Shown: positions 1 through 8,905, counted from the first letter of the stretch. The stretch is DNA of 64,000 bases from Micromonospora sp. R77 (GCF_022747945.1 NZ_JALDST010000001.1:4960001-5024000); one strand, 5' to 3'. Numbers and translations: made by a program. Notes: generated from the sequence alone by a model not told the origin.

Positions 1-48
1 GGCAGTCGACGGCCGGCCGGCGACGACGCGGGGCCGGGCCGGGCGAAG

Positions 49-1749
49 ATGATGTTTACTCCTCGGGGCGTCGGGAACCCGCCCGCCGTGCGACGGGACC
101 ACGAGCGGGATCAGTGCAGGTCAGCCCGGGTTGACCCGGGTGCTGACCGGTTTCCGCCCGGTCCCGGTCTCTTCGACGCGGTGCTGCTCGACCGGGACGG
201 CACGCTGGTCGAGGACGTGCCCTACAACGGCGACCCGGAGAAGGTCCGGCCGCTGCCGGGCGTCCGGGAGGCCCTCGACCGGCTGCGGGCGGCCGGGCTG
301 CGGCTGGCCGTGGTGACCAACCAGTCCGGGCTGGCCCGGGGCCTGTTCACCGCCGCGCAGCTGCGGGCCGTGCACGACCGGATCTCCGAACTGCTCGGCC
401 CCTTCGACAGCTGGCACGTCTGCCCGCACGACGACACCGACGGCTGCGCCTGCCGCAAGCCCGCGCCCGGTCTGGTGCACGCCGCCGCCACGGCGCTCGG
501 CACCACCCCCCGCCGCTGCGTCATGGTCGGCGACATCGGCCGGGACGTCACCGCCGCGCTCGCCGCCGGCGCGACCGCCGCCGTCATGGTGCCGACCCCG
601 GCGACCCGTCCGGCCGAGGTGGCCGCCGCGCCCCGGGTGGTGGCCGACCTGCCGGCCGCGGCCACCGAGATCCTCGACCGGATGGCGCTGGTCGCCGGCC
701 CGGCCCCGACCGGCCGGCGCGGTCGGGTGCTGGTGGTCCGCAGCGACGCGGCCGGGGACGTCCTGGTCACCGGCCCCGGCATCCGCGCCGTCGCCGCCTC
801 GGCCGACCACGTCACCCTGCTCTGCGGCCCGCGCGGGCGCCCGCCGCCGAACTCCTCCCCGACATCGACCAGATCATCGACTGGCCCCTGCCCTGGATCG
901 ACGGCGACCCCGCACCCGTCGACCCGACCGACATCCACCGCCTCACCGAACGCCTCACCACCGTCCACGCCGACGAAGCCGTCATCTTCACCAGCTACCA
1001 CCAGTCACCCCTACCCCTCGCCCTGCTCCTACGCCTCGCCGGCGTACCCCGCATCAGCGCCATCAGCGACGACTACCCCGGCTCGCTGCTCGACGTCCGC
1101 CACCGCGTGCCCGTCGGCGTACCCGAACCCGAACGGGCCCTGTCCCTGGCCGCCGCCGCCGCTTCGCCCTGGCCGCCGGGGACGAACCGGGCCTGCGGCT
1201 GCGGGCCGCGGCCCTGCCGCCGGCCCGGTCGAGCCGGGGTACGTGGTGCTGCATCCCGGCTCGTCGGTGCCGACCCGGGCCTGCCCGCCCGAACTGGCCA
1301 CCCGGATCGTGCGGGTGCTCAGCGCCGCCGGCTACCGGGTGCTGGTCACCGGCGGCGCGGGCGAGCGGGACCTCACCGCCCGGGTCGCCGCAGCCGGCGG
1401 CACCGACCTGGGCGGGCGCACCGGGCTCGGTGAGCTGGCCGCGGTGATCGCCGGTGCCGGCGCGCTGGTGGTGGGGAACACCGGGCCGGCGCACCTGGCC
1501 GCGGCGCTCGGCGTGCCGGTGGTCAGCCTCTTCGCCCCGACCGTCCCCTACGGACAGTGGGGTCCCTACCGGGTGCCCACCGTGCGCCTCGGCGACGCGG
1601 CGGCACCCTGCCGGGACACCCGCGCCACGCGCTGCCCGGTGCCCGGGCACCCCTGCCTCGCCGCGGTCGAGCCGGGACGGGTCCTGGAGGCGTTGCGCCT
1701 GCTCGGCGTACCCCCCGAGGCGCCGGAGACCGGCGGGGGTCCGCGATGA
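49..1749 (+). CDS. GmhB-type HAD phosphatase fused to family 9 glycosyltransferase (internal frame disruptions)
   Basis: The protein joins two domains. Residues ~43-215 form a HAD-IIIA phosphatase of the heptose-1,7-bisphosphate phosphatase (GmhB) type, with D48-x-D50 in LLDRDGT and a zinc-type loop CPHDDTDGCACRK (C125, H127, C133, C135). From ~225 follows a GT9 heptosyltransferase-like domain, N-terminal VLVVRSDAAGDVL and C-terminal GNTGPAHLAAALG near 476. The frame is formally open, but between ~843 and ~1225 the sensible protein lies in other frames: ELLPDIDQIIDW reads from 843, FALAAGDEPGL from 1163, and the original frame returns at ~1225. Each change equals one missing base. The start is uncertain (ATG 49 or GTG 88; neither has a clear ribosome-binding site). 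The stop overlaps the next start (ATGA), the first link of an operon. The inferred role is heptose bisphosphate dephosphorylation plus glycosyl transfer. Confidence 0.8.
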   Translation: MMFTPRGVGNPPAVRRDHERDQCRSARVDPGADRFPPGPGLFDAVLLDRDGTLVEDVPYNGDPEKVRPLPGVREALDRLRAAGLRLAVVTNQSGLARGLFTAAQLRAVHDRISELLGPFDSWHVCPHDDTDGCACRKPAPGLVHAAATALGTTPRRCVMVGDIGRDVTAALAAGATAAVMVPTPATRPAEVAAAPRVVADLPAAATEILDRMALVAGPAPTGRRGRVLVVRSDAAGDVLVTGPGIRAVAASADHVTLLCGPRGRPPPNSSPTSTRSSTGPCPGSTATPHPSTRPTSTASPNASPPSTPTKPSSSPATTSHPYPSPCSYASPAYPASAPSATTTPARCSTSATACPSAYPNPNGPCPWPPPPLRPGRRGRTGPAAAGRGPAAGPVEPGYVVLHPGSSVPTRACPPELATRIVRVLSAAGYRVLVTGGAGERDLTARVAAAGGTDLGGRTGLGELAAVIAGAGALVVGNTGPAHLAAALGVPVVSLFAPTVPYGQWGPYRVPTVRLGDAAAPCRDTRATRCPVPGHPCLAAVEPGRVLEALRLLGVPPEAPETGGGPR

Positions 1750-2720
1750 ACATCCTCGTCTGGCACGTACACGGGTCGTGGACCACCTCCTTCGTGCACG
1801 GCAAGCACCGCTACCTGGTGCCGGTCACCCCGGACCGGGGCCCGTACGGCCTCGGCCGGGCGCGGACCTATCCGTGGCCCGACAGCGCCGTCGAGGTGAC
1901 CCCGCAGGAGCTGCGTCGGGCCGAGGTGGACGTCGTCCTGCTCCAGCGTCCCGAGGAGTTCGACCTGGCCTGCGACTGGCTGGGCCGGCGGGTGGGCCGG
2001 GACGTCCCGGCGATCTACGTCGAGCACAACACCCCCAAGGGCGACGTGCCCAACACCCGCCACCCGATGGCCGACCGGGACGACCTGCTGCTCACCCACG
2101 TCACCGGATTCAACGAGCTGTTCTGGGACAACGGCGGCACCCGCACCGCCGTCGTCGAGCACGGCGTGGTGGCGCCTTCCGTCGAGTGGACCGGTGAGCT
2201 GGACCGGCTGGCCGTGGTGATCAACGAGCCGGTACGCCGGTGGCGGGTCGCCGGCACCGACCTGCTGTCCCGGTTCGCCGCAGTCGCGCCGCTGGACGTC
2301 TTCGGCATGGGCGTGGCCGGGCTGGCCGACCGGCTCGGCCTGCCCGCCGACCGGGTCACCAGCCACGACGACGTCCCGCAGCACGTCATGCACGCGGAAC
2401 TGGCCCGGCGGCGGGCGTACCTGCACCTGTGCCGGTGGACGTCGCTCGGGCTGAGCCTGGTCGAGGCGATGACCATCGGGATGCCGGTGGTCGCGCTCGC
2501 CACCACCGAGGCCGTGGAGGCGGTGCCGCCGGCCGCGGGTGCCCTCTCCACCCGCGTCGACGTGCTGCTCGACGCCGCGCGGGGGTTCCTGGACGACCCG
2601 GACGCGGCCCGCCGGGCCGGCGCGGCGGCCCGGGTCGCCGCCCGGGACCGCTACGGACTGGACCGATTCCTCGCCGACTGGGACCGGCTGCTGGAGGAGG
2701 AAACATGCGCGTCGCGATGA
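1746..2720 (+). CDS. GT-B fold glycosyltransferase
   Basis: This 324-residue protein resembles family 1/4 glycosyltransferases. The C-terminal half carries the donor-binding pattern SLVEAMTIGMP near residue 237, and the N-terminal half has the alternating hydrophobic strands of an acceptor domain (IYVEHNTPKGD). No signal peptide or membrane segment is visible, so it is probably cytosolic or membrane-peripheral. ATG 1746 overlaps the preceding stop by four bases, and its own 3' end overlaps the next gene by 16 bases, so it is translated as part of the heptose operon. The likely job is adding a sugar to the same glycan or metabolite as its neighbours; donor and acceptor cannot be read from sequence. 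Confidence 0.8.
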   Translation: MNILVWHVHGSWTTSFVHGKHRYLVPVTPDRGPYGLGRARTYPWPDSAVEVTPQELRRAEVDVVLLQRPEEFDLACDWLGRRVGRDVPAIYVEHNTPKGDVPNTRHPMADRDDLLLTHVTGFNELFWDNGGTRTAVVEHGVVAPSVEWTGELDRLAVVINEPVRRWRVAGTDLLSRFAAVAPLDVFGMGVAGLADRLGLPADRVTSHDDVPQHVMHAELARRRAYLHLCRWTSLGLSLVEAMTIGMPVVALATTEAVEAVPPAAGALSTRVDVLLDAARGFLDDPDAARRAGAAARVAARDRYGLDRFLADWDRLLEEETCASR

Positions 2721-3922
2721 TCTCGGAGCATGCCAGCCCGCTCGCCGTCCTCGGCGGCGAGGACGCCGGTGGCCAGAACACGCATGTCGCCGAACTCTCC
2801 GCCGCGCTCGTCGCCGCCGGCCACGACGTCCGCGTCTACACCCGCCGGGACGCGGTGGACCTGCCGGTCACGGTACGCGCGCCGGGCGGCTTCGACGTGG
2901 TGCACGTACCCGCCGGTCCGGCCGAGCCGGTCGCCAAGGACGACCTGCTGCCGTACATGCCGGAGTTCGGCGGGTGGCTGGCCGAGCGGTGGCGCACCGG
3001 CGACTGGCAGCCCGAGGTGGTGCACGCGCACTTCTGGATGAGCGGTCTCGCCGCGCTCGCCGCCGGTCGGCGCACCGGGGTGCCGGTGGTGCAGACGTAC
3101 CACGCGCTCGGCACGGTCAAGCGCCGCCACCAGGGCGCGCAGGACACCAGCCCGCCGGGGCGGCTCGACCACGAGCGGGACCTGGGCCGCGCGGTCGACC
3201 GGGTGATCGCCCAGTGCCAGGACGAGGTCGCCGAGCTGGTTCGGATGGGGGTGCCCCGGGCCCGGATCACGGTGGTGCCGTCCGGGGTCAACCTGGGCAC
3301 CTTCGCCCCGCTGGGCCCCGCCGCCGACCGCGACGGCGACCGGCCCCGGATCCTCACCGTCGGCCGGCTGGTGGAACGCAAGGGCTTCCAGGACGTGATC
3401 CGGGCGGTGGCCGACGTCCCCGAGGCGGAGTGCGTGGTGGTCGGCGGGCCGCCCGCCGGGCTGCTGGAGACCGACCCGTACGCGCTGCGGCTGCGTGCCC
3501 TCGCCGAGTCCCTCGGCCTCGCCGACCGGGTCAGGCTGGTCGGCGCGGTGCCCCGCGAGGAGATGGGCCGCTGGTACCGCTCGGCCGACGTGCTGGTCGC
3601 CGCCCCCTGGTACGAGCCGTTCGGGCTCACCCCGCTGGAGGCGATGGCCTGCGGCGTGCCGGTGGTCGCCAGTGCCGTCGGCGGGCTCATCGACACCGTG
3701 GTCGACGGGCGCACCGGGGACCTCGTACCGGCCCGCGACCCGCAGGCGTTGGGGGCCGCGGTGCGGCGCCTGCTGGGCGACCGGATCCGGCGCTTCGCGT
3801 ACGCCACGGCGGCCCTGGAACGGGCCCGCCGCTGCTATTCCTGGTCGACCACGGCGGACCGGCTGGCCGAGGTGTACGGCGCGGTCGCGGCCGTGCGCCG
3901 GCCGACCCGGGTGGTCGCCTGA
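2705..3922 (+). CDS. Glycosyltransferase family 4
   Basis: This 405-residue GT-B enzyme begins with a typical GT4 N-terminus: MISEHASPL, then GGEDAGGQNTHVAELSAAL, as in sucrose-synthase or MshA-like enzymes. VVHAHFWMSG follows, and the C-terminal donor site reads EPFGLTPLEAMACGVP near residue 304, containing the E-x7-E pattern. The start is ATG 2705, preceded by GGAGGAGG at 2693-2700. The gene overlaps the preceding one by 16 bases, and its stop shares bases with the gmhA start. Context assigns it to heptose-containing glycan assembly; the actual nucleotide-sugar donor is unknown. Confidence 0.87.
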   Translation: MRVAMISEHASPLAVLGGEDAGGQNTHVAELSAALVAAGHDVRVYTRRDAVDLPVTVRAPGGFDVVHVPAGPAEPVAKDDLLPYMPEFGGWLAERWRTGDWQPEVVHAHFWMSGLAALAAGRRTGVPVVQTYHALGTVKRRHQGAQDTSPPGRLDHERDLGRAVDRVIAQCQDEVAELVRMGVPRARITVVPSGVNLGTFAPLGPAADRDGDRPRILTVGRLVERKGFQDVIRAVADVPEAECVVVGGPPAGLLETDPYALRLRALAESLGLADRVRLVGAVPREEMGRWYRSADVLVAAPWYEPFGLTPLEAMACGVPVVASAVGGLIDTVVDGRTGDLVPARDPQALGAAVRRLLGDRIRRFAYATAALERARRCYSWSTTADRLAEVYGAVAAVRRPTRVVA

Positions 3923-4623
3923 TGACGGCGGGGGTCGGCACCGGCGGGGTCGACGGCAGCGTGCTCGACGTGCACCTGGCCAACCTGGCCGCGGCCCTGC
4001 TGCCGTTCCGGCGCTCGGCGGAACTGCTGGAACGCTGGGGCGGGGAGTTGGCGCACCGGTTGGCCGAGGGGGGCCGGCTGCTGGTGGCCGGCAACGGCGG
4101 CAGCGCCGCCGAGGCCCAACACCTCACCGCCGAACTCGTCGGCAAACTCCGCGACGACCGCGAACCACTCTCCGCCATCGCCCTGCACGCCGAAACCAGC
4201 GCCATGACCGCCATCGGCAACGACTACGGCTACGACGAGGTCTTCGCCCGCCAGGTCCGCGCCCACGGCCGACCCCACGACATCCTCCTGCTCCTGTCCA
4301 CCAGCGGCACCAGCACCAACCTCCTCACCGCCGCCCGGGCCGGACACGACACCGGACTCCGCTGCTGGGCCTTCACCGGCCCCACCCCCAACCCCCTCGC
4401 CGACGCCTGCCACGAGGTGCTGGCGATCGACTCGGCGGACGGTCAGGTGGTGCAGGAGCTGCACCTGGTCGCCACCCACGTGCTCTGCGAGCACGTCGAC
4501 CGGGCCCTGCCGGCGGCGCTCGCCGGTCGGCTGCCGGCCGGCGACACCCGGACCGGCCCGGTCCGTACCGGTGTCGAGGTGGTGCTCGGCGACGGCACCG
4601 GCCGGGAGGTCGAGACCCGATGA
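3922..4623 (+). CDS. gmhA: Sedoheptulose-7-phosphate isomerase (SIS domain)
   Basis: The 233-residue SIS-domain protein matches GmhA/DiaA-type isomerases: GNGGSAAEAQH near residue 57 and the sugar-phosphate loop STSGTSTN near 126, followed by the helical C-terminus with ELHLVATHVLCEHVD. GmhA converts sedoheptulose 7-phosphate to D-glycero-D-manno-heptose 7-phosphate, the first committed step to ADP-heptose. The extra ~40 C-terminal residues after the SIS domain have no recognised function. ATG 3922 overlaps the previous stop. Between ~4110 and ~4415 codon choice changes abruptly to CTC, GAA, AAA, CAA and CCA with few G-ending codons, unlike both flanks; this may be a recombined patch. The neighbouring hldE and gmhB domains make the assignment firm. 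Confidence 0.9.
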   Translation: MTAGVGTGGVDGSVLDVHLANLAAALLPFRRSAELLERWGGELAHRLAEGGRLLVAGNGGSAAEAQHLTAELVGKLRDDREPLSAIALHAETSAMTAIGNDYGYDEVFARQVRAHGRPHDILLLLSTSGTSTNLLTAARAGHDTGLRCWAFTGPTPNPLADACHEVLAIDSADGQVVQELHLVATHVLCEHVDRALPAALAGRLPAGDTRTGPVRTGVEVVLGDGTGREVETR

Positions 4624-4634
4624 GGAGGTCGAGC

Positions 4635-6117
4635 GTGACGGGACCCGTCGTGGTGGTCGGTGACATCCTGCTGGACCGGGACGTCGAGGGGCTGGTGAAC
4701 CGGCTCTGTCCGGACAGTCCGGTGCCGGTGCTCGACGAGACCACGTACGTCGACCGCCCCGGCGGTGCCGGCCTGGCCGCGGTGTTCGCCGCCGACCAGG
4801 GCGCCGAGGTGGCCCTGGTGACCGCGCTCGCCGACGACGCCGGCGGTGCCCGGCTCACCGCCCTGCTCACCGCCGCCGGGGTGCAGGTGTACGCGCTGCC
4901 GCTGGCCGGCCACCCGGAGAAGATCCGGCTGCGCGCCCGGGGCCGGGTGCTGCTGCGGCACGACCGGGGTGGCGCGGCCGGCGTACCGGGCGAACCGGCG
5001 GAGGCGGTGCTGCGGCTGCTCGCCCACGCCTCCGCCGTGCTGGTCAGCGACTACGGCCGGGGCGTGGCCCGGCAGCCGGCGCTGCGCGCGGCGCTGGCCG
5101 CCACCCGGGCCCCGGTGGTGTGGGACCCGCACCCGCGCGGCCCGTCGGCCGTGCCCGGGGCACACCTGGTGACCCCGAACGAGCCGGAGGCGCGGGAGCT
5201 GACGAAGCCGGCACCGGGCACGTCCCGGCTGGTCAGTGCGGCCCGGGCGGGCCAGGCGCTGCGCCGACGGTGGCGGGCCGGCGCGGTCGCGGTCACCTCG
5301 GCGGCGAGGGGCGCTGCTCTGCCGCCGGTGCGGCACCGCTGATGGTGCCCGCCCCGGCCGCCGCCGAGGGGACACCTGCGGGGCGGGGGACCGGTTCGCC
5401 GCGACCGCCGCCGTTGCCCTGGCCCGGGGCGCGCTGGTCTCCGAGGCCGTGCAGGCGGCGGTCACCGAGGCGTCCGCGTACGTGGCCGGCAGGGGAGTGG
5501 CGACGGCGGTGCCGGCGCCGGTGCCGGCGGTGTCCCCGGTGGTGGTGACCGGGGGCGGGGAACGGATCGGGGCGGCGGCCGCCGAGGCGGTGGTCGCCGA
5601 GGTGCGGGCGGCGGGCGGCACGGTGGTGGCGACCGGCGGCTGTTTCGACCTGCTGCACGCCGGCCACGTGGCGACCCTCCAGGCCGCCCGCCAGCTCGGC
5701 GACTGCCTGGTCGTCTGCCTGAACTCCGACGCCAGCGTGGCCGGGCTGAAGGGGGCCGACCGGCCGGTCGTACCGCAGGGCGACCGGTGCCGGCTGCTCG
5801 CCGCGCTGAGCTGCGTCGACGCGGTGCTGATCTTCGACGAGCCGACCCCGCACGCCGCGCTGTCCTGGCTGCGGCCGGACATCTGGGTCAAGGGCGGCGA
5901 CTACGGCGGCGAGGAGTCGCTGCCCGAGGCGGAGATCCTGCGCCGCTGGGGCGGCGACACCGTGGTGGTGCCCTACCTCGACGGGCGGTCCACCACCGAC
6001 ATGATCGCCGCGGCGCGGGCGGGCCGGGGCTCCGGCGACTGGCCGGCGACGACCGTGGCGCAACCGGCGGGCGGGACGACGGTCGCCCCGTCGACCGTGG
6101 AGGAGGGGGCACGATGA
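4635..6117 (+). CDS. hldE: Bifunctional heptose-7-P kinase / heptose-1-P adenylyltransferase (frameshifted)
   Basis: The N-terminal half is a PfkB/RfaE1-type kinase: VVGDILLDRDVEG, RPGGAGLAAVFAADQG, then the anion-hole region DTCGAGDRFAA. The C-terminal half is a cytidylyltransferase-like domain with GGCFDLLHAGHV and WVKGGDYGG. Together they phosphorylate heptose 7-phosphate at C1 and adenylylate heptose 1-phosphate. The reading frame breaks twice. Near 5297 one base seems missing before CTCGGCGGCGAGG, and near 5371 one base is missing before ACACCTGCGGGG; the frame then runs open to 6117. Without the breaks the protein would be about 494 residues, close to HldE. GTG 4635 is preferred because GAGGAGG lies just upstream; ATG 4620 is an alternative. 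The breaks are either sequencing error or recent inactivation. Confidence 0.85.
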
Positions 6118-6172
6118 GCGAGCGGATCGTCAGGTCCGGGACCCGGGTCGCCGGCCGTCGGTGGGCGGCGGC

Positions 6173-6873
6173 ATGAGCAGCGAACTGCCCGGCAGCGGAC
6201 CGACCGTCCTGGTCACCGGCGGGTCCAGCGGGCTCGGCGCGGCCGTGGTCACGGCGGTGGCCCGGGCCGGCGGCCGACCGCTGGTGCTGGACCGGCAGCG
6301 CCCGCGGACGGGGTGCCGTGGATCCAGTGCGACCTGGCCGACACCCGGGCCGCCGAGGCCGCCACCCGGGACCTGGCCGAGCGGTCCGGCGGCCTGGACG
6401 CGGTGGTGACCGCCGCCGGGATGGACGTGCCCGGCCGACTCGCCGACGTGCCGGGGGAGACCTGGGAACGGATCGTCACGGTTGACCTGCTCGCCACCGC
6501 GGCGGTGATCCGGGCGGCGCTGCCCTACCTGGCGGCGTCGCGGGGCAGCATCGTCACCGTCGCCTCCACGCTGGGGGTGAAGGCGGTCAGCGACGCGACC
6601 GCGTACTGCGCGGCGAAGTTCGGGGTGGTCGGCTTCACCCGAGCGCTCGCCGCCGAGCTGGCCGGTTCGGTCGGGGTCACCCTGCTCGTCCCCGGCGGCA
6701 TGCGGACCGCGTTCTTCGACGAGCGGGACGCGCAGTACCGGCCGGGGCCGGACGCCGCGCTCAACGAGGCCGCCGACACCGCCGCCGCGATCATGTTCGC
6801 GCTCTCCCAGCCGCCCGGCTGCGCGGTACGCGAGCTGGTGGTCTGCGCCGAGCAGGAGTCGTCGTACCCGTGA
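6173..6873 (+). CDS. Short-chain dehydrogenase/reductase (one frame break)
   Basis: A classical SDR of about 233 residues. It has the Rossmann motif LVTGGSSGLGAAV at the N-terminus, the catalytic serine in VTVAS, and the Y-x3-K pair in TAYCAAKFG. The frame used from ATG 6173 must shift once near 6300 (one base missing before CCCGCGGACGG) to continue as WIQCDLADTRAAEA through to the stop at 6873. It is not the extended-SDR type expected for the HldD epimerase, so it probably oxidises, reduces or otherwise modifies the heptose or another sugar. It sits between hldE and the second GT9 gene, whose GTG start overlaps this stop. Confidence 0.8.
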
Positions 6874-7844
6874 TCCTGGCCCTGCGGGCGCTCGGGGTCG
6901 GCGACCTCGCCGCCGCCGTCCCCGCGCTGCGCGGGCTGCGCGCCGGCTTTCCCGGCCGGGAGTTGGCGCTGGCCGCGCCGGACTGGCCTGGCACCGCTGG
7001 CCGCGCTGGTCGGCGGCATCGACCGGTGCTGCCCACCGCCGGGCTGGCCGACCGCCCGGCCTGGCCGGAGCCCGGCACCGGAGGTGGCGGTCAACCTGCA
7101 CGGGCGGGGCCCGCGGTCGCACCGGATGCTGGCCGCCGCCCACCCCGGCCGGCTGCTGGCTTCGCCAACCCGCCGCCGGAGTTCACCGACAGGCCGCGCT
7201 GGGACGACGACGAGCACGAGGTCCGCCGCTGGTGCCGCCTGCTGCACTGGTACGACCTGCCGGCCGACCCGGCCGACCTGGCCCTGCGCCGCCCGCCCCG
7301 GGCCGGGGTGCCGGCCGGCGCCGCCGTCCTGCACGCGGGCGGCAAGGTGCCCGCCAAGCGCTGGCCGGCCGACCGGTTCGCCGCGCTCGCCCGCGCGCTG
7401 ACCGACCGGGGGCACCGGGTGGTGCTGACCGGCTCCGCCGACGAACAGGACCTGGCCGTCCGGATCGCCCGCGCGGCCGGGCTGCCGCCCGAGTCGGTAC
7501 GCGCCGGCCGCACCGACCTGGCCGACCTGGCCGCCCTGGTGGCCGACGCCCGGGTGGTGGTCAGCGGCGACACCGGCGTGGCCCACCTGGCCACCGGGTA
7601 CGGCACCGCCTCGGTGGTGCTCTTCGGACCGGTCTCCCCGGCCCGCTGGGGACCACCGGCGGACCGGCCGTGGCACCGGGTACTGGACGCCGCCGAGTGG
7701 TCCGGGACCGACAGCGATTGGGCCGGTGCCGAAGGGGTAGGAAGCCGTTCGACGGTGGCGGTCGTCCCGGTGGACCAGGTGCTGGTCACCGTGGACGAGG
7801 TGGAACGGGCGGTGCGGGATTCCGGTGCGGTTGCGGCGCAGTGA
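6870..7844 (+). CDS. Glycosyltransferase family 9, heptosyltransferase-like (internal frame disruptions)
   Basis: The N-terminus (ALGVGDLAAAVPALRGL) and C-terminus (VLHAGGKVPAKRWP, VVSGDTGVAHLATGYG) match ADP-heptose:LPS heptosyltransferases. Between ~6987 and ~7161 the sensible protein moves out of frame and back: WLAPLAALVGGID is in one alternative frame and VAVNLHGRGPRSHRM in another. This implies four compensating single-base changes, so the middle of the conceptual translation is unreliable. GTG 6870 overlaps the SDR stop. It is the last gene of the heptose operon, and a topoisomerase gene starts within its 3' end. Gram-positive bacteria lack LPS, so the acceptor must be another surface glycan or a metabolite. 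Confidence 0.8.
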   Translation: MILALRALGVGDLAAAVPALRGLRAGFPGRELALAAPDWPGTAGRAGRRHRPVLPTAGLADRPAWPEPGTGGGGQPARAGPAVAPDAGRRPPRPAAGFANPPPEFTDRPRWDDDEHEVRRWCRLLHWYDLPADPADLALRRPPRAGVPAGAAVLHAGGKVPAKRWPADRFAALARALTDRGHRVVLTGSADEQDLAVRIARAAGLPPESVRAGRTDLADLAALVADARVVVSGDTGVAHLATGYGTASVVLFGPVSPARWGPPADRPWHRVLDAAEWSGTDSDWAGAEGVGSRSTVAVVPVDQVLVTVDEVERAVRDSGAVAAQ

Positions 7845-8808
7845 TCCGGGCAGGCCGGGCTACGGCCGGCGCCGGCGCGGCCGGGGCTGGCTCTTCCTCG
7901 ACCCGGCCGGCGAGCCGGTCCGCGACCCCGACGCCCTGGCCCGGCTACGGGACCTGGTGATCCCGCCCGCCTGGCAGGACGTCTGGATCTCGCCGTACCC
8001 GAACGGGCACATCCAGGCCATCGGGATGGACGCGGCCGGCCGCAAGCAGTACCTCTACCACCCGGCCTGGCGCGAGAAACGCGACGAGGCGAAGTTCGAC
8101 CACGTGCTGGAGGTGGCCCGCCGGCTGCCGTCGCTGCGGGAGCGGGTCGAGCACGACCTGACCGGGCGGGGGCTCAACCGGGACCGGGTGCTGGCGACGG
8201 TGACCCGGCTGCTCGACATGGGCATGTTCCGGGTCGGCAGCGACCAGTACGCCACCGGCGACGACCCCACGTTCGGCGTCGCCACCCTGCGGCCCGAGCA
8301 CGCCCGCTCCCGCCGGGGCTGCGTGGTCTTCGAGTTCCCCGCCAAGGGCGGCATCGACCAGGTCCGCCGGATCGAGGACCCGGAGCTGTGCCGGGTGCTG
8401 ACGAACCTGCGCCGCCGGCGTCGGGCGGCCGAACGCCTCTTCGGCTACTGGGACGGCCGGAGCTGGCGGGACGTACGCAGCGACGAGGTGAACGACTACC
8501 TGCGCGACGCCAGCGGCGGGGAGATGACGGCCAAGGACTTCCGTACCTGGCACGCCACCGTGCTGGCGGCGACCGAGCTGGCCGTCCTCGGCCCGCAACG
8601 GTCCGTCACCGCCCGCAGGAAGGCGGTCGCGGCGGTGATGCGCAGCGTCTCCGAACTGCTCGGGAACACCCCGACGGTGGCCCGCACGTCCTACGTGGAT
8701 CCCCGGGTGGTGGACCTCTACCACGACGGGTCGCTGGCCCCGGTCGAGCCGGAGATGCCCCGCGAGGCGGCGGAGAAGGCGGTCCTGACGCTGCTCGAGG
8801 AGGCCTGA
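7825..8808 (+). CDS. DNA topoisomerase IB
   Basis: A bacterial type IB topoisomerase of 327 residues, the usual size for the poxvirus-like family. It has the N-terminal GWLFLDPAG and IPPAWQDVWI, the core KDFRTWHAT carrying conserved Arg and His, and the nucleophilic tyrosine Y290 in TSYVDPRV. Such enzymes relax supercoils through a 3'-phosphotyrosyl intermediate without ATP. GTG 7825 lies inside the 3' end of the preceding GT9 gene (20-base overlap). Functionally it looks unrelated to the sugar operon and may only be co-transcribed. A strong hairpin follows the stop. Confidence 0.9.
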   Translation: MRLRRSDPGRPGYGRRRRGRGWLFLDPAGEPVRDPDALARLRDLVIPPAWQDVWISPYPNGHIQAIGMDAAGRKQYLYHPAWREKRDEAKFDHVLEVARRLPSLRERVEHDLTGRGLNRDRVLATVTRLLDMGMFRVGSDQYATGDDPTFGVATLRPEHARSRRGCVVFEFPAKGGIDQVRRIEDPELCRVLTNLRRRRRAAERLFGYWDGRSWRDVRSDEVNDYLRDASGGEMTAKDFRTWHATVLAATELAVLGPQRSVTARRKAVAAVMRSVSELLGNTPTVARTSYVDPRVVDLYHDGSLAPVEPEMPREAAEKAVLTLLEEA

Positions 8809-8820
8809 CAACCGGGCGGC

Positions 8821-8846
8821 CGCCCGCGACGGATCTGTCGCGGGCG
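8821..8846. terminator. Hairpin terminator between convergent genes
   Basis: CGCCCGCGAC and GTCGCGGGCG form a perfect 10-bp stem around a 6-base loop. It lies between the convergent topoisomerase and AraC genes. No T-run follows, which is usual for actinobacterial terminators. Confidence 0.6.
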
Positions 8847-8905
8847 CCTCGCCACGGCCCCCCGTTACCAGTGGGCCGGCCCGGTCTCCCGGTGGCGGCC
8901 CGGAT

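Noticed and set aside
6870..7844. Calling the second GT9 gene a pseudogene
   Set aside because: The disruptions compensate and both conserved ends are intact, in a region dense with single-base breaks; sequence error is a simpler explanation.
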